A stretch of DNA of 64,000 bases from Magnetospirillum sp. SS-4 (GCF_902729425.1 NZ_CACVCH010000092.1:124001-188000), one strand, 5' to 3'. Shown: positions 1 to 9,167, numbered from the stretch's first letter. Notes: generated by a model from the sequence alone, not told the origin. Numbers and translations: made by a program.

Positions 1-2486
1 TCATTGATGCCGAGCCGCTTGGCCGTCCCGGCATTGATGATGATCCGGCCATGGCCGCGCATGTTGGACGCCACCTCGTTCATCAGCGGGATGCCGGAAT
101 TGCTGCCGGTGGAGTACTGCATGCTCTTGGTGGTGATGCCCCAATAGGGATACTCGCCGGGGTCCTCGCCGGCGTTGCGCAGCGCGTCGACCCAGTGTCC
201 GGGCACGTCGTCCCAGTGGGGCAGAGCGCGGTATTCGGTCAACTGGGTGTCCCACCAGTGGATGCCCTGGCTGTGCAGGCGGCGCTTCAACTCCTCGCCG
301 ATCTTCAGCAGGCGTTCCTGATAGGGCAGCTCGAAGCGCAGGCCCTGTTCCACCATGGTGGGGTAGAGGTACCAGTCGGCGCGGGCGAAGGGCACGACGA
401 AGAAGCCGTTGGCCTTCATCCATTCCAGATCCTTGACCTCCTTGCCGCCGGTCATCTCGAAGGTGGCGGCCTTGCAGGCGGCGTCCCAGATGGAATCGGT
501 CTCGGGAAACCGGTCGGTGGGCAGGCTGAAGTCGTAGCCCTCACCTTTGAGCGGCACCAGGGCGGCGCCGCGATTGATGCGCTCCACGTATTCCGGCAGC
601 AACCCGACGCGGCGCGACAGTTCGGTGGCGATCCAGGTGAAGTCGCGGGCCTCGCCCTGGGGCTCGGTCACCGGCTGGCGCAGCACCACGCCGCGGTGGT
701 CCCAGTGCTGCTCGACGAACTTGGTGCCGCCGACCCGGATCAACTGGGTGCCCTCCAGGTCGGTGGCCTCGGGCAGCAGGATGTCGGCCATGTGGTTGGT
801 TTCGTCCATGGTGTAGGCGAAGGCCACGATGTAGGGCATCTGCGAGATGGTCTCGGCCAGCCGCTCGATCTCCCAGAACGAGATCGCCGGGTTGGTGCGG
901 TAGGCGAACCACACTTCCGGCATGGTCGGCTTCGGCCAGTTCTCGGGCGATTCGCGCATGAACATCCAGGCGAGATGGGTCGGCCCCAGCGCCTGGCTCC
1001 ACGGCCCGTTGCCCACATGCGGCACCAAGGTGCGGTGCGCGTTGCGCCCGGTCGGCTTTCCGATCCATTTGTCGGGGGTGGTCGGATTGAAATTGCAGGT
1101 CATGAAGCCGTCCTCGCCGGGCTTCACCGTGGCCAGACGGTTGTCGTGCGGACGGTTGATGCGAACCGTGGTGCCCAGCGTACCGCCCGGAACCTCCAGC
1201 GCGCCGACGATGGTGGCCAGCACGGTACGGCCCCAGCAGCATTCGAAGGCGCCCCAGCCGTTGTTGACGGTCTTGCCCAGCGTCACCGCCACCGGGCGGA
1301 ACGGCAGGATCTGGCCGTCGATCTCGACGGTCTCGCCGACGCAGGCGTTGTCCAGGTATTCCAGCGCCACCCGGCGGATGGTGGCGGCCGGCACGTCGCA
1401 GACGGCGGCGGCCCATTCCGGGGTGTAGGGGCGCATGGCCTCGACCATGGCGGCGAACGAGGGATGGGCGGCAACCGATTCGAAGCGTTCGACCTCGCCG
1501 TCGGGGCCGTGGGTGATCGCGGCGGCGACGGTGTAGGTCCCGTCCAGCGCCGGCACCGCGCCGGGATGATCGAACGGCACGGCGGCGCCGGTGAGGGTAT
1601 CCCACATCAGCGGCTTGGCGGTCTCGGGATCGCGCAGGTAATAGCCGTTGGGCGCCACCAGATAGGGGGCGGCGGTGCGGTCGCGCAGGAAGGGCACGTC
1701 GAGCCGGTCCAGCGGCACCTCGGACAGCAGGACGTGCAGCATGCCGAACATGAAGGCGGGATCGGTCTTGGGCTTGATGGGAACCCATTCCGCCGAGCAG
1801 CCGGCGGTCACCGACAGATGCGGCTCGACATGGACGCGCTTGACGCCCCGGATGCGGGCGTCGGCATGGCGGCGCACGGCGCAGACGCCACCGGTCACCT
1901 CGACATTGGCGCCGAACGAGACGATGTAGCGGGTGTTGGTGGTGTCGGCGCAGACGGTGAAGGCGCGGTGCCAGAACTCGCCGTAGAGGTGCTCGGAGTG
2001 GGTGCACTTCACTCCCTGGCCCGAGCCCAGGCTGTAGTCGATCGGCCCCCAGGCGGCCAGGAAGGCGGGCAGGGTGCCCATGTAGCTGGCCGGGGTGCCG
2101 CCATGGCCGAAGGTGGCGGCGACGCGGGGCAGGCCCTGCTCGTCCAGCAGGCCGCGCTCGCGGATGCCGTTCAGCCTGGCCGCTACCAGATCCAGCGCCT
2201 CGTCCCACGAGATCGGCACGAAGCCGGGGTCCTGGTCCTTGCCCTTGCTTGGGTTGGTCCGCTTCATCGGGGTCAGAACCCGGTTGGGATTGTAGGTCTT
2301 CTGGATCAGGCCATAGGCCTTGACGCAAGGCCGCCCATCGGCGGGGTGGATGCCCTTGCCGGCATGGTTGGGTTCCACCGCGACGGCGACGCCATCCTCG
2401 ACCGTGACACACATGAAGTCGGGTCCGGCGACGCAGTTGTAGCAATAGGTCGGGATCGATTTCCTGGCGGAAGCCTTGGCGGGCAT
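1..2486 (-). CDS. Molybdopterin oxidoreductase, phenylacetyl-CoA:acceptor oxidoreductase-like (3' end outside window)
   Basis: About 828 residues are visible and the frame is still open at the left edge, so the C-terminus is missing. The N-terminus carries a DMSO-reductase-family [4Fe-4S] ligand set (C15-x2-C18-x7-C26 and C54 in GRPCVKA), followed by molybdopterin oxidoreductase sequence such as ISWDEAL. No Tat twin-arginine signal is seen, so a cytoplasmic or membrane-associated position is likely. The adjacent PaaX-type regulator and the 4-hydroxybenzoyl-CoA reductase operon fit a PadB-like role: oxidising phenylacetyl-CoA to phenylglyoxylate in anaerobic aromatic degradation. The PadC and PadD partner genes would lie left of the window. 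Family assignment is solid; the substrate is inferred, and another aromatic-pathway hydroxylase or a thiosulfate/polysulfide reductase relative is possible. The ATG at 2486 is chosen because the cluster motif begins 14 residues later. Confidence 0.72.
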   Translation of the reverse strand, partial: MPAKASARKSIPTYCYNCVAGPDFMCVTVEDGVAVAVEPNHAGKGIHPADGRPCVKAYGLIQKTYNPNRVLTPMKRTNPSKGKDQDPGFVPISWDEALDLVAARLNGIRERGLLDEQGLPRVAATFGHGGTPASYMGTLPAFLAAWGPIDYSLGSGQGVKCTHSEHLYGEFWHRAFTVCADTTNTRYIVSFGANVEVTGGVCAVRRHADARIRGVKRVHVEPHLSVTAGCSAEWVPIKPKTDPAFMFGMLHVLLSEVPLDRLDVPFLRDRTAAPYLVAPNGYYLRDPETAKPLMWDTLTGAAVPFDHPGAVPALDGTYTVAAAITHGPDGEVERFESVAAHPSFAAMVEAMRPYTPEWAAAVCDVPAATIRRVALEYLDNACVGETVEIDGQILPFRPVAVTLGKTVNNGWGAFECCWGRTVLATIVGALEVPGGTLGTTVRINRPHDNRLATVKPGEDGFMTCNFNPTTPDKWIGKPTGRNAHRTLVPHVGNGPWSQALGPTHLAWMFMRESPENWPKPTMPEVWFAYRTNPAISFWEIERLAETISQMPYIVAFAYTMDETNHMADILLPEATDLEGTQLIRVGGTKFVEQHWDHRGVVLRQPVTEPQGEARDFTWIATELSRRVGLLPEYVERINRGAALVPLKGEGYDFSLPTDRFPETDSIWDAACKAATFEMTGGKEVKDLEWMKANGFFVVPFARADWYLYPTMVEQGLRFELPYQERLLKIGEELKRRLHSQGIHWWDTQLTEYRALPHWDDVPGHWVDALRNAGEDPGEYPYWGITTKSMQYSTGSNSGIPLMNEVASNMRGHGRIIINAGTAKRLGIN

Positions 2487-2520
2487 GGTGTTTTCTCCTT
2501 CCCGGCGCGGTCTGTGGATA

Positions 2521-2589
2521 TGCGTTAAAATGCGTAATAATGCAAAAATTACGGAAGAGTCAAATAATTTGCATCAATTTGCGCTTTGG
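2521..2589. repeat. Helically phased TGC repeats in the promoter region
   Basis: The A/T-rich stretch contains TGCGTTAAAA, TGCGTAATAA and TGCAAAAATT in immediate succession (2521, 2531, 2541), and TGCATCAATT then TGCGCTTTGG at 2570 and 2580. The TGC starts keep a spacing close to 10 bp, i.e. on one face of the helix. It lies just upstream of the molybdopterin oxidoreductase gene. It could be a curved promoter or a tandem regulator binding site; this is inference from pattern only. Confidence 0.4.
2535..2563 (-). promoter_or_regulatory. Candidate sigma-70-type promoter for the molybdopterin oxidoreductase gene
   Basis: On the minus strand TTGACT (2563-2558) is followed after 17 bp by TTATTA (2540-2535), about 50 bp upstream of the start codon. 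The -10 match is weak. The rest of the 256-bp gap (2487-2742) holds no recognisable gene. Confidence 0.35.
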
Positions 2590-2742
2590 TATTGGGGCGC
2601 GGGCATGCCGAAGGCTGGACGGCATGATGCCGTCCGGCGTGATGCGGATGCGCCCAATGCGTTGAGGAGTCGTTCCCGTGCCCAGTCCCGTCGTTCGGGA
2701 TGGGCCTTCGGTTCCCCGTTTCAGGGGAGGCCGGGCGCCATG

Positions 2743-3762
2743 CTACGGATTGGCGGCCGGTTCGAAGATGGGAGGAGAGGAGGGAGGAGCGTCGCCCGAC
2801 TGAAGCCCGCCAAAGCGGGTGTAGTAGATGGGATGGGCCTCGGGAACCGGGCCTTCGGCGGTTTCCAGCATGCTCATGACATGGGTTTCCGCCGCCGCCT
2901 GGACCAGACGGTAGAGGTTGCGGCACAACTGGCGGGCGGTGGTGCCGGGCCAGTTGGCCGGCAGCAATTCGTCGGGCAGCATGGGGTCGCGCAGCAGGGC
3001 GCGGCGATAGCCGTGCATCAGCAGGGTGCGGACCACGAAGCACATCTGCGGGTCCAGTTCGCCGTTGCCCGACAGGGACTGCCACAGCGGCCGGAACATG
3101 TCGAGGAACTCGTCGTAATCGACCGCCAGCCGTTCCAGGTCCCACGAGGAATGGATGATGTCGCGGATGACGTCGGGCGAGGTCCAGGATTCGGCCTCGG
3201 CGGTCATCACCATGGCGCGTTCGGCGAATCCGGTATCGGTCAGCGCGTTGCGCATGGCCACCTTGTCGGGGTCGGGATGCAGCATGACGCTGTTGGCCAA
3301 CTGACCGAATCCCAGCCAGCCGAGATTGCGCCGCACCGTGTCGCGTTCCTCCGGCCCGGCGCCGGCGGTGTTGAGCGCCACCAGGGTCCAGCGTCCGTCC
3401 CAGGGGGTGCTGACATGATAATAGATGCGGCCGTTGACCGCGTCGAAGCGCCGCCGCCCCAGGTCGGTCAGGCGGTAATAGCTGCGCCGGCCGATCTGGC
3501 TGGAGGCCAGCCAGTCCTCCTTCGACAGGCGGAACACCGAGGTCCGCACGATGCGTTCGTTAAGACCCAGCGGCTCCACCAGATTGATGACGCTGCCCAG
3601 CCACGCCGAGCCGCCGTGATGCAGGATGGCGTCGCCGTAGACGGTGATGATCAGCGACTTGGCCTTGGGGCGCAGGCGCTGGAATATCTGGTCGACAAGG
3701 TCGCCGATGCGGCGGTTCATGCGAAAAGCCTGGGGTATGAAGGACGCGCCCATCCTATCCAT
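2743..3762 (-). CDS. PaaX-family transcriptional regulator
   Basis: A 339-residue protein with the PaaX layout: an N-terminal winged helix (residues about 30-105, containing LGLNERIVRTSVFRLSKEDW and YYRLTDLGRRRF), a central domain and a C-terminal PaaX region with DYDEFLDMFRPLW. PaaX proteins repress phenylacetate catabolic genes and are released by phenylacetyl-CoA. The gene lies between the hcr operon and a phenylacetyl-CoA-oxidoreductase-like gene on the same strand, consistent with control of that locus. An internal ATG at 3720 (MNRRIGDL) is an alternative start, closer to the usual PaaX length. A dyad at 3780-3803 lies just upstream and may be its own operator. Effector identity is inferred. 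Confidence 0.82.
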   Translation of the reverse strand: MDRMGASFIPQAFRMNRRIGDLVDQIFQRLRPKAKSLIITVYGDAILHHGGSAWLGSVINLVEPLGLNERIVRTSVFRLSKEDWLASSQIGRRSYYRLTDLGRRRFDAVNGRIYYHVSTPWDGRWTLVALNTAGAGPEERDTVRRNLGWLGFGQLANSVMLHPDPDKVAMRNALTDTGFAERAMVMTAEAESWTSPDVIRDIIHSSWDLERLAVDYDEFLDMFRPLWQSLSGNGELDPQMCFVVRTLLMHGYRRALLRDPMLPDELLPANWPGTTARQLCRNLYRLVQAAAETHVMSMLETAEGPVPEAHPIYYTRFGGLQSGDAPPSSPPIFEPAANP

Positions 3763-3779
3763 GATGGCGTTCAGAGCAA

Positions 3780-3803
3780 CCGTGATTTTGTATCACTTCA
3801 CGG
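3780..3803. promoter_or_regulatory. Nested inverted repeat upstream of the paaX-like gene
   Basis: CCGTGA (3780-3785) and TCACGG (3798-3803) are perfect arms enclosing a second dyad GTGAT-tttgt-ATCAC (3782-3796). It sits in the 43-bp gap between the end of xdhC and the paaX-like start. It may be an autoregulatory operator; a weak stem-loop terminator is the alternative, but no T tract follows. Confidence 0.4.
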
Positions 3804-3805
3804 TA

Positions 3806-4793
3806 TCAGCGCCCGGTCTTGCCCCGTCGGGCGGCAATCAGCTGAGCCAGGATGGAAACGGCGATCTCGGCCGGGGTCTTGGCGCCGATGTCGAGGCCGA
3901 CCGGCGCGCTGATGCGGTCCAGCTCGCGCTGGCCCAGGCCATGGTCTCCCAGGCGCTGGCACCTTTTGGCATGGGTTCGCGTGCTGCCCAGCGCGCCGAC
4001 ATAGAAGGCCGGCGAGGCCAGCGCCACCCGAAGCGCCGCGTCGTCCAGACGGGGCACATGGGTCAGGCTGACCACGGCGGTGCGGCGATCCAGCGTCATT
4101 TCGCCCAGCACCTCGTCGGGCTCGCCGCAGACCAGGGTGATGCCGGGAAAGCGTTCCGCCTGGGCGAAGGCCCGGCGCGGGTCGACCACGGTGACGGCGA
4201 AGCCCACCGAGCGGGCCATGCCGGCCAGCACCTGCCCGATATGCACCGCGCCGGCGATGATCAGGGTCCAGGCGGCCTCGTGCGGGCGGATGAACAGGGA
4301 GTCCCGGTCGCCGGGCAGGCGGTCGATCTCGTCATCGCCCACAGCCAGGCTCTGGGCTCCGCTGGCGAGGTCGAGGGCCAGGGCGGTGGGGACCCGCTCG
4401 GCCTGGCAGGCGATGATGCGTTCCAGCACCGCCTGATCCGGCCGGAACACGGCGACACGGATGTTGCCGCCGCAGGGCAGGCCCACATGCCAGGCGGTCT
4501 CGTCCTCGACCCCGAAGGCAAGCTGGCGGGGGGGGCTCGCCCTCCTCCATCTCGCAGGCTTCGGAAATCACCGCCGATTCGACGCAGCCGCCCGAGACCG
4601 AGCCGGCGAAGGCCCCGTCCCCGGCGACCGCCATGTAGGACCCGCGCGAGCGCGGCGCCGAGCCCCAGGTTTCCAGCACCACCGCCAGCCGGACGCTGCG
4701 GCCGACCTTCATCCAGGACAGGGCGGTGACCAGCACCTCCGCGTCGTCGGCGGCCATGTCGGTGGGATCGCAGCGGATGGCGTCGGAGCACAT
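3806..4793 (-). pseudogene. xdhC: XdhC/CoxI-family molybdenum cofactor maturation protein, split by a frameshift
   Basis: Two minus-strand frames together make one XdhC-family protein. The upstream frame starts at 4793 and gives the N-terminal XdhC domain (LVTALSWMKVGRS, GSVSGGCVESAV). It goes out of frame at a run of eight G (4528-4535). The downstream frame carries GLPCGGNIRV and the C-terminal Rossmann domain (LIIAGAVHIGQVLAGMA, VGALGSTRTHAKR). With seven G the two halves join without a break (EGEPPRQLAFGVED). XdhC proteins protect and load the molybdenum cofactor into xanthine-dehydrogenase-family enzymes, here presumably the reductase encoded immediately upstream. The lesion may be a real mutation, a slippage-prone switch or a sequencing error in a homopolymer. 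Confidence 0.8.
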
Positions 4794-4797
4794 GGGA

Positions 4798-5772
4798 TCA
4801 GACTCCCGTCCAGAGATCGTCGACCAGCTTGCGGGTCACCGCCAGCAGCACTCGGCGGCGATACTTGACGCCGGTGACGGTGGTCTTGAGCACGTTGGAG
4901 GTCTTGCGCACCGCCTGAAGCAGGGTCTCGGCGGTTTCGGGTCCCCAGCCGCCGCCCACCACCGCCTCGGTCGGCGCCAGCAGCGGCGCCGAATTGGTGC
5001 CGGTGATGGCGACGCGAAGGCCGGCGATGGCGTCGCCGTCCCGCTTCAAGGCCACCGCCACCCCGGCCAGCGGGAAGTCGATGGCGTCGCGGACGCGGAC
5101 CTTGACGTAGCCGGCGACCCAGCCGGTGGCGGCCGGAACCGTCACGCCGGCCAGAACCTCGCCCTTGTCCAGCGCGAGATGGTCGGCGCCGCTCTCCTTG
5201 AACAGCGCTGCCAGCTTCAAGGTGCGCTTGCCCTTGGGGCCGACGATCTCGGCCGAGGCGTCCAGCACCATCAGGGCCGGCGCGACGTCGCCGTGATAGG
5301 TGGCGTAGCAGCGGTCGGACTTGACCACCACATGGCACTTGTCGCCCTCGTATTTCAGGCAGAAGCCGTTGCCGGACCGCCACCACTCGCTCTGGTTATA
5401 GAAGACGCAGCGGGTGTCCTGGCACAGATTGCCGCCCAGCGTCGCGGCGGCGCGATGGGTCGGCCCCGCCACCAGTTCGGCGGCCTGGGCGATGGCCGGC
5501 CACGAGGCGCGGATGGCGGCATCCTCGGCGATGGCTTCCAAGGTGGCGCCGGCGCCGATGCGCAAGCTTCCGTCGGCCAGGACGGCGATACCGCCCAGAT
5601 TGCCGATGGCGGTGAGATCGACCAGCGTGCCCGGCTGGCCGAGGCCGCGCCGGAGATTGGGCAGCAGATCGGTGCCGCCGGCCAGCGCCTGGGCGCCGTC
5701 GGCGGCCAGGGCGGACACCGCCTCGGCCAGGGTGGCGGGACGCAGGGTGCGGAAATCGGGAAGGATGTTCAT
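4798..5772 (-). CDS. hcrB: 4-hydroxybenzoyl-CoA reductase, FAD subunit (beta)
   Basis: A 324-residue FAD-binding subunit of the xanthine dehydrogenase family, with [10 protein letters not shown] near residue 31 and [13 protein letters not shown] near 110. An insertion supplies cysteines at 122, 138, 146 and 155 (in CVFYNQ, GFCLKY, DKCHV, DRCYA). Such an insertion, holding an extra [4Fe-4S] cluster, is the known hallmark of 4-hydroxybenzoyl-CoA reductase beta subunits and is absent from ordinary xanthine dehydrogenases. The subunit passes electrons from ferredoxin towards the molybdenum centre to remove the phenolic hydroxyl. It overlaps the end of hcrA by ATGA (5769-5772), so translation is probably coupled, and xdhC follows after 4 bp. 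Confidence 0.93.
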   Translation of the reverse strand: MNILPDFRTLRPATLAEAVSALAADGAQALAGGTDLLPNLRRGLGQPGTLVDLTAIGNLGGIAVLADGSLRIGAGATLEAIAEDAAIRASWPAIAQAAELVAGPTHRAAATLGGNLCQDTRCVFYNQSEWWRSGNGFCLKYEGDKCHVVVKSDRCYATYHGDVAPALMVLDASAEIVGPKGKRTLKLAALFKESGADHLALDKGEVLAGVTVPAATGWVAGYVKVRVRDAIDFPLAGVAVALKRDGDAIAGLRVAITGTNSAPLLAPTEAVVGGGWGPETAETLLQAVRKTSNVLKTTVTGVKYRRRVLLAVTRKLVDDLWTGV

Positions 5773-8078
5773 TCTGCGGCTTCCTTCGCGTCGAGGAGTT
5801 CGACCACCCGGTCGGGGGTCAGCGGCAATTCGGTCGGGCGGATGCCGACGGCTTCGTGGACGGCATCCATCACGGCGGGCAGGAAGCCCGCCAGCATGCC
5901 TTCCGAGGCCTCCTTGGCGCCGAACGGCCCGTTGGGATCGATGCTTTCGACGATGATCACCTCGATATCGGGACTTTCCGCCATGGTCGGCACCCGGTAA
6001 TCGATGATGTTGCCGTGCATCATGCGGCCGTCGTCATAGCGGGTTTCTTCCGACAGGGCCTGGCCCATGCCCATCCAGACGCCGCCCTGGGTCTGGCCTT
6101 CCACCGCCAGCGGGTTGAGCGCCTTGCCCACGTCCACCGCCACCCACACCTTGTGGGCGGTGACGCGGCCGGTGATCTCGTCCACCGAGGCCTCGACCAC
6201 CTGGGCGGCGTAGCAGAAGCCCATGGTGGCGCCGATGGCGCTGCCCCTGATCTTCTTGTCGCCCTGGAATTCGGTCGGGCAGGTGAAGGTGCCCTTCACG
6301 GTGATGGTGCCGCAATCGATCATCGCCGCCTTGACCACCTCCTGGAAGGTGAGGCCGGGGTCCTGGCTGCCGGCGACCATGAACACCTCGTCCATGACCT
6401 CGATGTCTTCCTCGCGGGCGTCCAGCTTCTTGGCGGCGGCCTTGACCAGCACGCCCTTCAGCGCCATGGCGGCGTCCAGCGCCGCGTTGCCGACCATGAA
6501 GGTGACGCGCGACGAGTAGGAGCCGTTGTCCTTGGGGGTCAGGGCGCTGTCGGCCGAGATCACCCGGATGCGGTTGAGGTGGACGCCCAGAATTTCGGCC
6601 GCCACCTGGGTGGCCATGGTGTTGGAGCCCTGGCCGATGTCGGCTGCGCCGGTCAGCAAGGTGATGCCGCCGTCGAAATCCAGCTTCAGGTTGACGGTGG
6701 CGTGGGGCTCGCCGGTCCAGTGCTTGGGCGTCGAGGTGCCGGAGACGAAGTGCGAGCAGGCGATGCCCAGCCCGCGGCCCTTGGGCATCTTGCCGCGCCG
6801 TTCGTCCCAGCCCGACGCCTGCTTCACCTTCTCGATGCATTCCGGCAGGCCGTAGCTCATGACATGCTGGGCGTACAGCGTGGTGTAGGGGATCGAGGGC
6901 AGCAGATTGATCTCGCGGATCTTCATCGCGTCGATGCCCAGTTCCTCGCCCATCTCGGTCAGCAGGGCCTCGAAGGCGGCCCGCGTGTCCACCGTGCCGT
7001 GGCCGCGCATGGCGCCGCAGGGCGGGGTATTGGTGTAGACGCGCCAGGCGTCGTGCTTGATGGCCGGGATGTGGTAGAGCCCGTGCATCAGCGCGCCGGT
7101 ATAGAGGATGGTGATGATGCCGTAGCCGGCATAGGCGCCGCCGGCCTGGGTGGCCTCCAGCGCCAGGGCGGCAATCTTGCCGTCCTTCTTGAGGCCGATC
7201 TTCATCTTGACCTCGGTCCACGGCCGGCCGCGATGCGAGATGAAGGTTTCCTCGCGGGTCTGGAGCAGTCGCACGTCGGCCTTGGCCTTGCGGGCCAGCA
7301 GGCCGGCGATGATCTCGAAGCTGAGGCATTCGGTGCGGGCGCCGAAACCGCCGCCCAGGAACGGCTTGATCACCCGGATGCGGGCGGTGTCCATCTGGAG
7401 GCAGGCCGCCACCTTGAGGTGGACGTAATACGGCACCTGGGTGGTGGTGTTGAGCGTCAGCATGTCGCGCTCGACATCGTATTCGGCCAAGGTGGCGTTG
7501 AGTTCCATGTGGACGTGGTTCACTTCCGCGAAGGTGTAGGTCTTCTCGCGGATCAGGTCTGCCTCGCCGAAGGCGGCCTCGACATCGCCGAACTCGGCAT
7601 GAACCTCGCGCAGCACGTTGTTGGGCTTGTCGTCGTGCAGCGGCACGGCGCCGGCCTTCATGGCCGCCTTGGGCGTCATGTAGGCGGGCAGGACCTCGTA
7701 TTCCACCTTGATCAGGCCGAGCGCCTTTTCGGCGGTGATCTCGTCGATGGCGGCGACGGCGGCGACCGGATCGCCGCGATAGCGCACCTTGCCGCGCGCC
7801 AGCGGATATTCGTTCTCGGCGATGGGCAGAACGCCGAACGGCACCGGGGTTTCCTCGCCGGTGCAGACGGCGTGGACGCCGTCCAGCGCCTCGGCGGCCG
7901 AGGTGTCGATGGACTTGATGACGGCATGGGCGACGGGAGAGCGCAGGATGCGCCCGACCAGGGCGCCCACCGCCGGAATGTCGGCGGTATACTTGGCCTT
8001 GCCGGTCACCTTCTCGACGCCGTCCACCAGGGGGGTGCGGGCGCCGACCTTGCCGTTCTTGGGAATATGGACAGTCAT
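5769..8078 (-). CDS. hcrA: 4-hydroxybenzoyl-CoA reductase, molybdopterin subunit (alpha)
   Basis: A 769-residue large subunit of the xanthine dehydrogenase family, the length expected for HcrA. Visible motifs include [12 protein letters not shown] at the N-terminus, LGGGFGAR (molybdopterin region), [16 protein letters not shown], and [10 protein letters not shown] near the C-terminus, where the family's catalytic glutamate lies. It binds the molybdenum-pterin cofactor and, with HcrB and HcrC, reductively dehydroxylates 4-hydroxybenzoyl-CoA to benzoyl-CoA, feeding the anaerobic benzoyl-CoA pathway. The start at 8078 was chosen over longer frames because it overlaps the hcrC stop (ATGA) and begins with a typical MTVHIP-type leader. 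Soluble, cytoplasmic. Confidence 0.93.
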   Translation of the reverse strand: MTVHIPKNGKVGARTPLVDGVEKVTGKAKYTADIPAVGALVGRILRSPVAHAVIKSIDTSAAEALDGVHAVCTGEETPVPFGVLPIAENEYPLARGKVRYRGDPVAAVAAIDEITAEKALGLIKVEYEVLPAYMTPKAAMKAGAVPLHDDKPNNVLREVHAEFGDVEAAFGEADLIREKTYTFAEVNHVHMELNATLAEYDVERDMLTLNTTTQVPYYVHLKVAACLQMDTARIRVIKPFLGGGFGARTECLSFEIIAGLLARKAKADVRLLQTREETFISHRGRPWTEVKMKIGLKKDGKIAALALEATQAGGAYAGYGIITILYTGALMHGLYHIPAIKHDAWRVYTNTPPCGAMRGHGTVDTRAAFEALLTEMGEELGIDAMKIREINLLPSIPYTTLYAQHVMSYGLPECIEKVKQASGWDERRGKMPKGRGLGIACSHFVSGTSTPKHWTGEPHATVNLKLDFDGGITLLTGAADIGQGSNTMATQVAAEILGVHLNRIRVISADSALTPKDNGSYSSRVTFMVGNAALDAAMALKGVLVKAAAKKLDAREEDIEVMDEVFMVAGSQDPGLTFQEVVKAAMIDCGTITVKGTFTCPTEFQGDKKIRGSAIGATMGFCYAAQVVEASVDEITGRVTAHKVWVAVDVGKALNPLAVEGQTQGGVWMGMGQALSEETRYDDGRMMHGNIIDYRVPTMAESPDIEVIIVESIDPNGPFGAKEASEGMLAGFLPAVMDAVHEAVGIRPTELPLTPDRVVELLDAKEAAE

Positions 8079-8566
8079 TCCGCAGCCTCCTGGCCGGAGC
8101 AGGCCGAGGCCGCGCTCTCGACCGCCTCGATGATCTTCACGTAGCCGGTGCAGCGGCAGATGTTGCCGGCCAGCGCCGTCTTGATCTCGTCGCGGGACGG
8201 CTTCGGCTTTTTGCGCAGCAGGGCCTCGGACGCCATGATCATGCCCGGCGTGCAGAAGCCGCACTGGGTGCCCAGCTTCTCGTGGAAAGCCTGCTGAAGC
8301 GCGGTCAGGCGACCCTTGGGGGCCAGACCCTCGACGGTTTCCACCGCCTTGCCGGCGACCTGATGCGCCAGGGTGGAACAGGCCAGACGCGGCCGGCCGT
8401 CCACCAGAACGGTGCAGGCGCCGCATTCGCCGCCGTCGCAGCCCTGCTTGGTGCCGGTGTGGTTGGCCGTCTCGCGCAGATAGTCCAGCAGCAGCATGTT
8501 GTCGGGCACCAGATCCTCGCGGGCGCGCCCGTTGAGGGTCAATCGCAGAATGCTTTTCAAGGTCAT
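8075..8566 (-). CDS. hcrC: 4-hydroxybenzoyl-CoA reductase, 2Fe-2S subunit (gamma)
   Basis: A 163-residue small subunit with two [2Fe-2S] centres: the plant-ferredoxin-type set C43, C48, C51, C63 ([10 protein letters not shown] ... LAC) and the C-terminal set C102, C105, C137, C139 (QCGFC ... ICRC). This is the canonical small subunit of xanthine dehydrogenase-family hydroxylases, here carrying electrons between FAD and molybdenum subunits. Gene order C-A-B on one strand with 4-bp overlaps supports a heterotrimer made from one mRNA. It starts 20 bp after the marR stop, so the regulator is probably co-transcribed. Confidence 0.92.
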   Translation of the reverse strand: MTLKSILRLTLNGRAREDLVPDNMLLLDYLRETANHTGTKQGCDGGECGACTVLVDGRPRLACSTLAHQVAGKAVETVEGLAPKGRLTALQQAFHEKLGTQCGFCTPGMIMASEALLRKKPKPSRDEIKTALAGNICRCTGYVKIIEAVESAASACSGQEAAE

Positions 8567-8586
8567 CCTCCCAGTCCGGGGGTGGT

Positions 8587-9060
8587 TCAGTCTCGTTGAT
8601 ACAGTCGTTTCAGCAGATCGATCAGGGTGGCGCGCTCGGCCGCCGACAGGGCGGCGGCGAACTGGCGGTCCTGATGCATCACCGCTTCCTCGATGCGCTT
8701 GAGGGCCAGCTTGCCCTCGGGCTTCATGCGCAGGCGGTAGGACCGGCGGTCGGTGGGCGAGGGCTCGCGGGCGATCAGCCCCTTCTCCTCAAGCTGGTTC
8801 ACCACCTTGACGATGGACGAGCGGTCCACCTCCATGGCCTCGGCCAGCGCGCTCTGCGACAGGCCGGGATTGTTGGCGATGACTTGCAGCATGCCGTAGA
8901 GGCCGGGCGTGATGCCCTCGGCCGCCGTCACCGTCTGGGCGAACACCTTGAACGCCGCGATCTGCGAGCGCCGCAGGTGAAAGCCAAGCTCGCGGGCCAT
9001 GGGGCCGACGGAGATCCCCGTCTGGGCGGCGTCGACCTGTCTGGCCCGGCTGGCGGTCAT
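8587..9060 (-). CDS. MarR-family regulator of the hcr operon
   Basis: A 157-residue MarR-type winged-helix protein: dimerisation helix at the N-terminus, [21 protein letters not shown] (split here as helix-turn-helix at about 75-100) and the wing [14 protein letters not shown]. MarR members such as BadR control anaerobic benzoate and 4-hydroxybenzoate genes by releasing DNA on binding an aromatic ligand or its CoA ester. It is the first gene of the marR-hcrCAB-xdhC run and lies downstream of two dyads that match MarR-type operators, so it likely autoregulates the whole operon. The inducer (4-hydroxybenzoate or 4-hydroxybenzoyl-CoA) is inferred. Confidence 0.85.
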   Translation of the reverse strand: MTASRARQVDAAQTGISVGPMARELGFHLRRSQIAAFKVFAQTVTAAEGITPGLYGMLQVIANNPGLSQSALAEAMEVDRSSIVKVVNQLEEKGLIAREPSPTDRRSYRLRMKPEGKLALKRIEEAVMHQDRQFAAALSAAERATLIDLLKRLYQRD

Positions 9061-9086
9061 GGCATTCCCTCAATTCCAGTCCGGAC

Positions 9087-9107
9087 ATTGTTTACCAGGT
9101 CAACGAA
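9087..9107. promoter_or_regulatory. MarR-type operator 1 (degenerate dyad)
   Basis: A 21-bp dyad centred at 9097 starting ATTGTTTACC, with 7 of 10 arm positions paired. Its left half is the perfect inverted copy of the right half of operator 2: ATTGTTTACCAGG (9087-9099) against CCTGGTAAACAAT (9128-9140). Confidence 0.65.
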
Positions 9108-9115
9108 TTTGGCAA
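9087..9115 (-). promoter_or_regulatory. Promoter of the marR-hcr operon
   Basis: Minus-strand TTGCCA (9115-9110), 17 bp, then AACAAT (9092-9087) gives a plausible sigma-70 promoter 27 bp before the marR start. Operator 1 covers its -10 and spacer; operator 2 lies directly upstream of the -35. Confidence 0.5.
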
Positions 9116-9119
9116 GAGG

Positions 9120-9140
9120 ATTGTTTGCCTGGTAAACAAT
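9120..9140. promoter_or_regulatory. MarR-type operator 2 (near-perfect dyad)
   Basis: A 21-bp palindrome centred at 9130 with arms ATTGTTTGCC and GGTAAACAAT; 9 of 10 arm positions pair. Its centre is 33 bp from that of operator 1, about three helical turns, which would let two dimers bind the same face of the DNA. Confidence 0.7.
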
Positions 9141-9167
9141 ATTGCCGGGACAGGGTTGCGATCGCGG

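Noticed and set aside
51-2528. Long plus-strand ORF of 825 codons opposite the molybdoenzyme gene
   Set aside because: It is the antisense shadow of the real gene in a GC-rich sequence; its translation is rich in Gly, His, Ala and Arg with no domain, while the minus frame has clear molybdopterin and cluster motifs.
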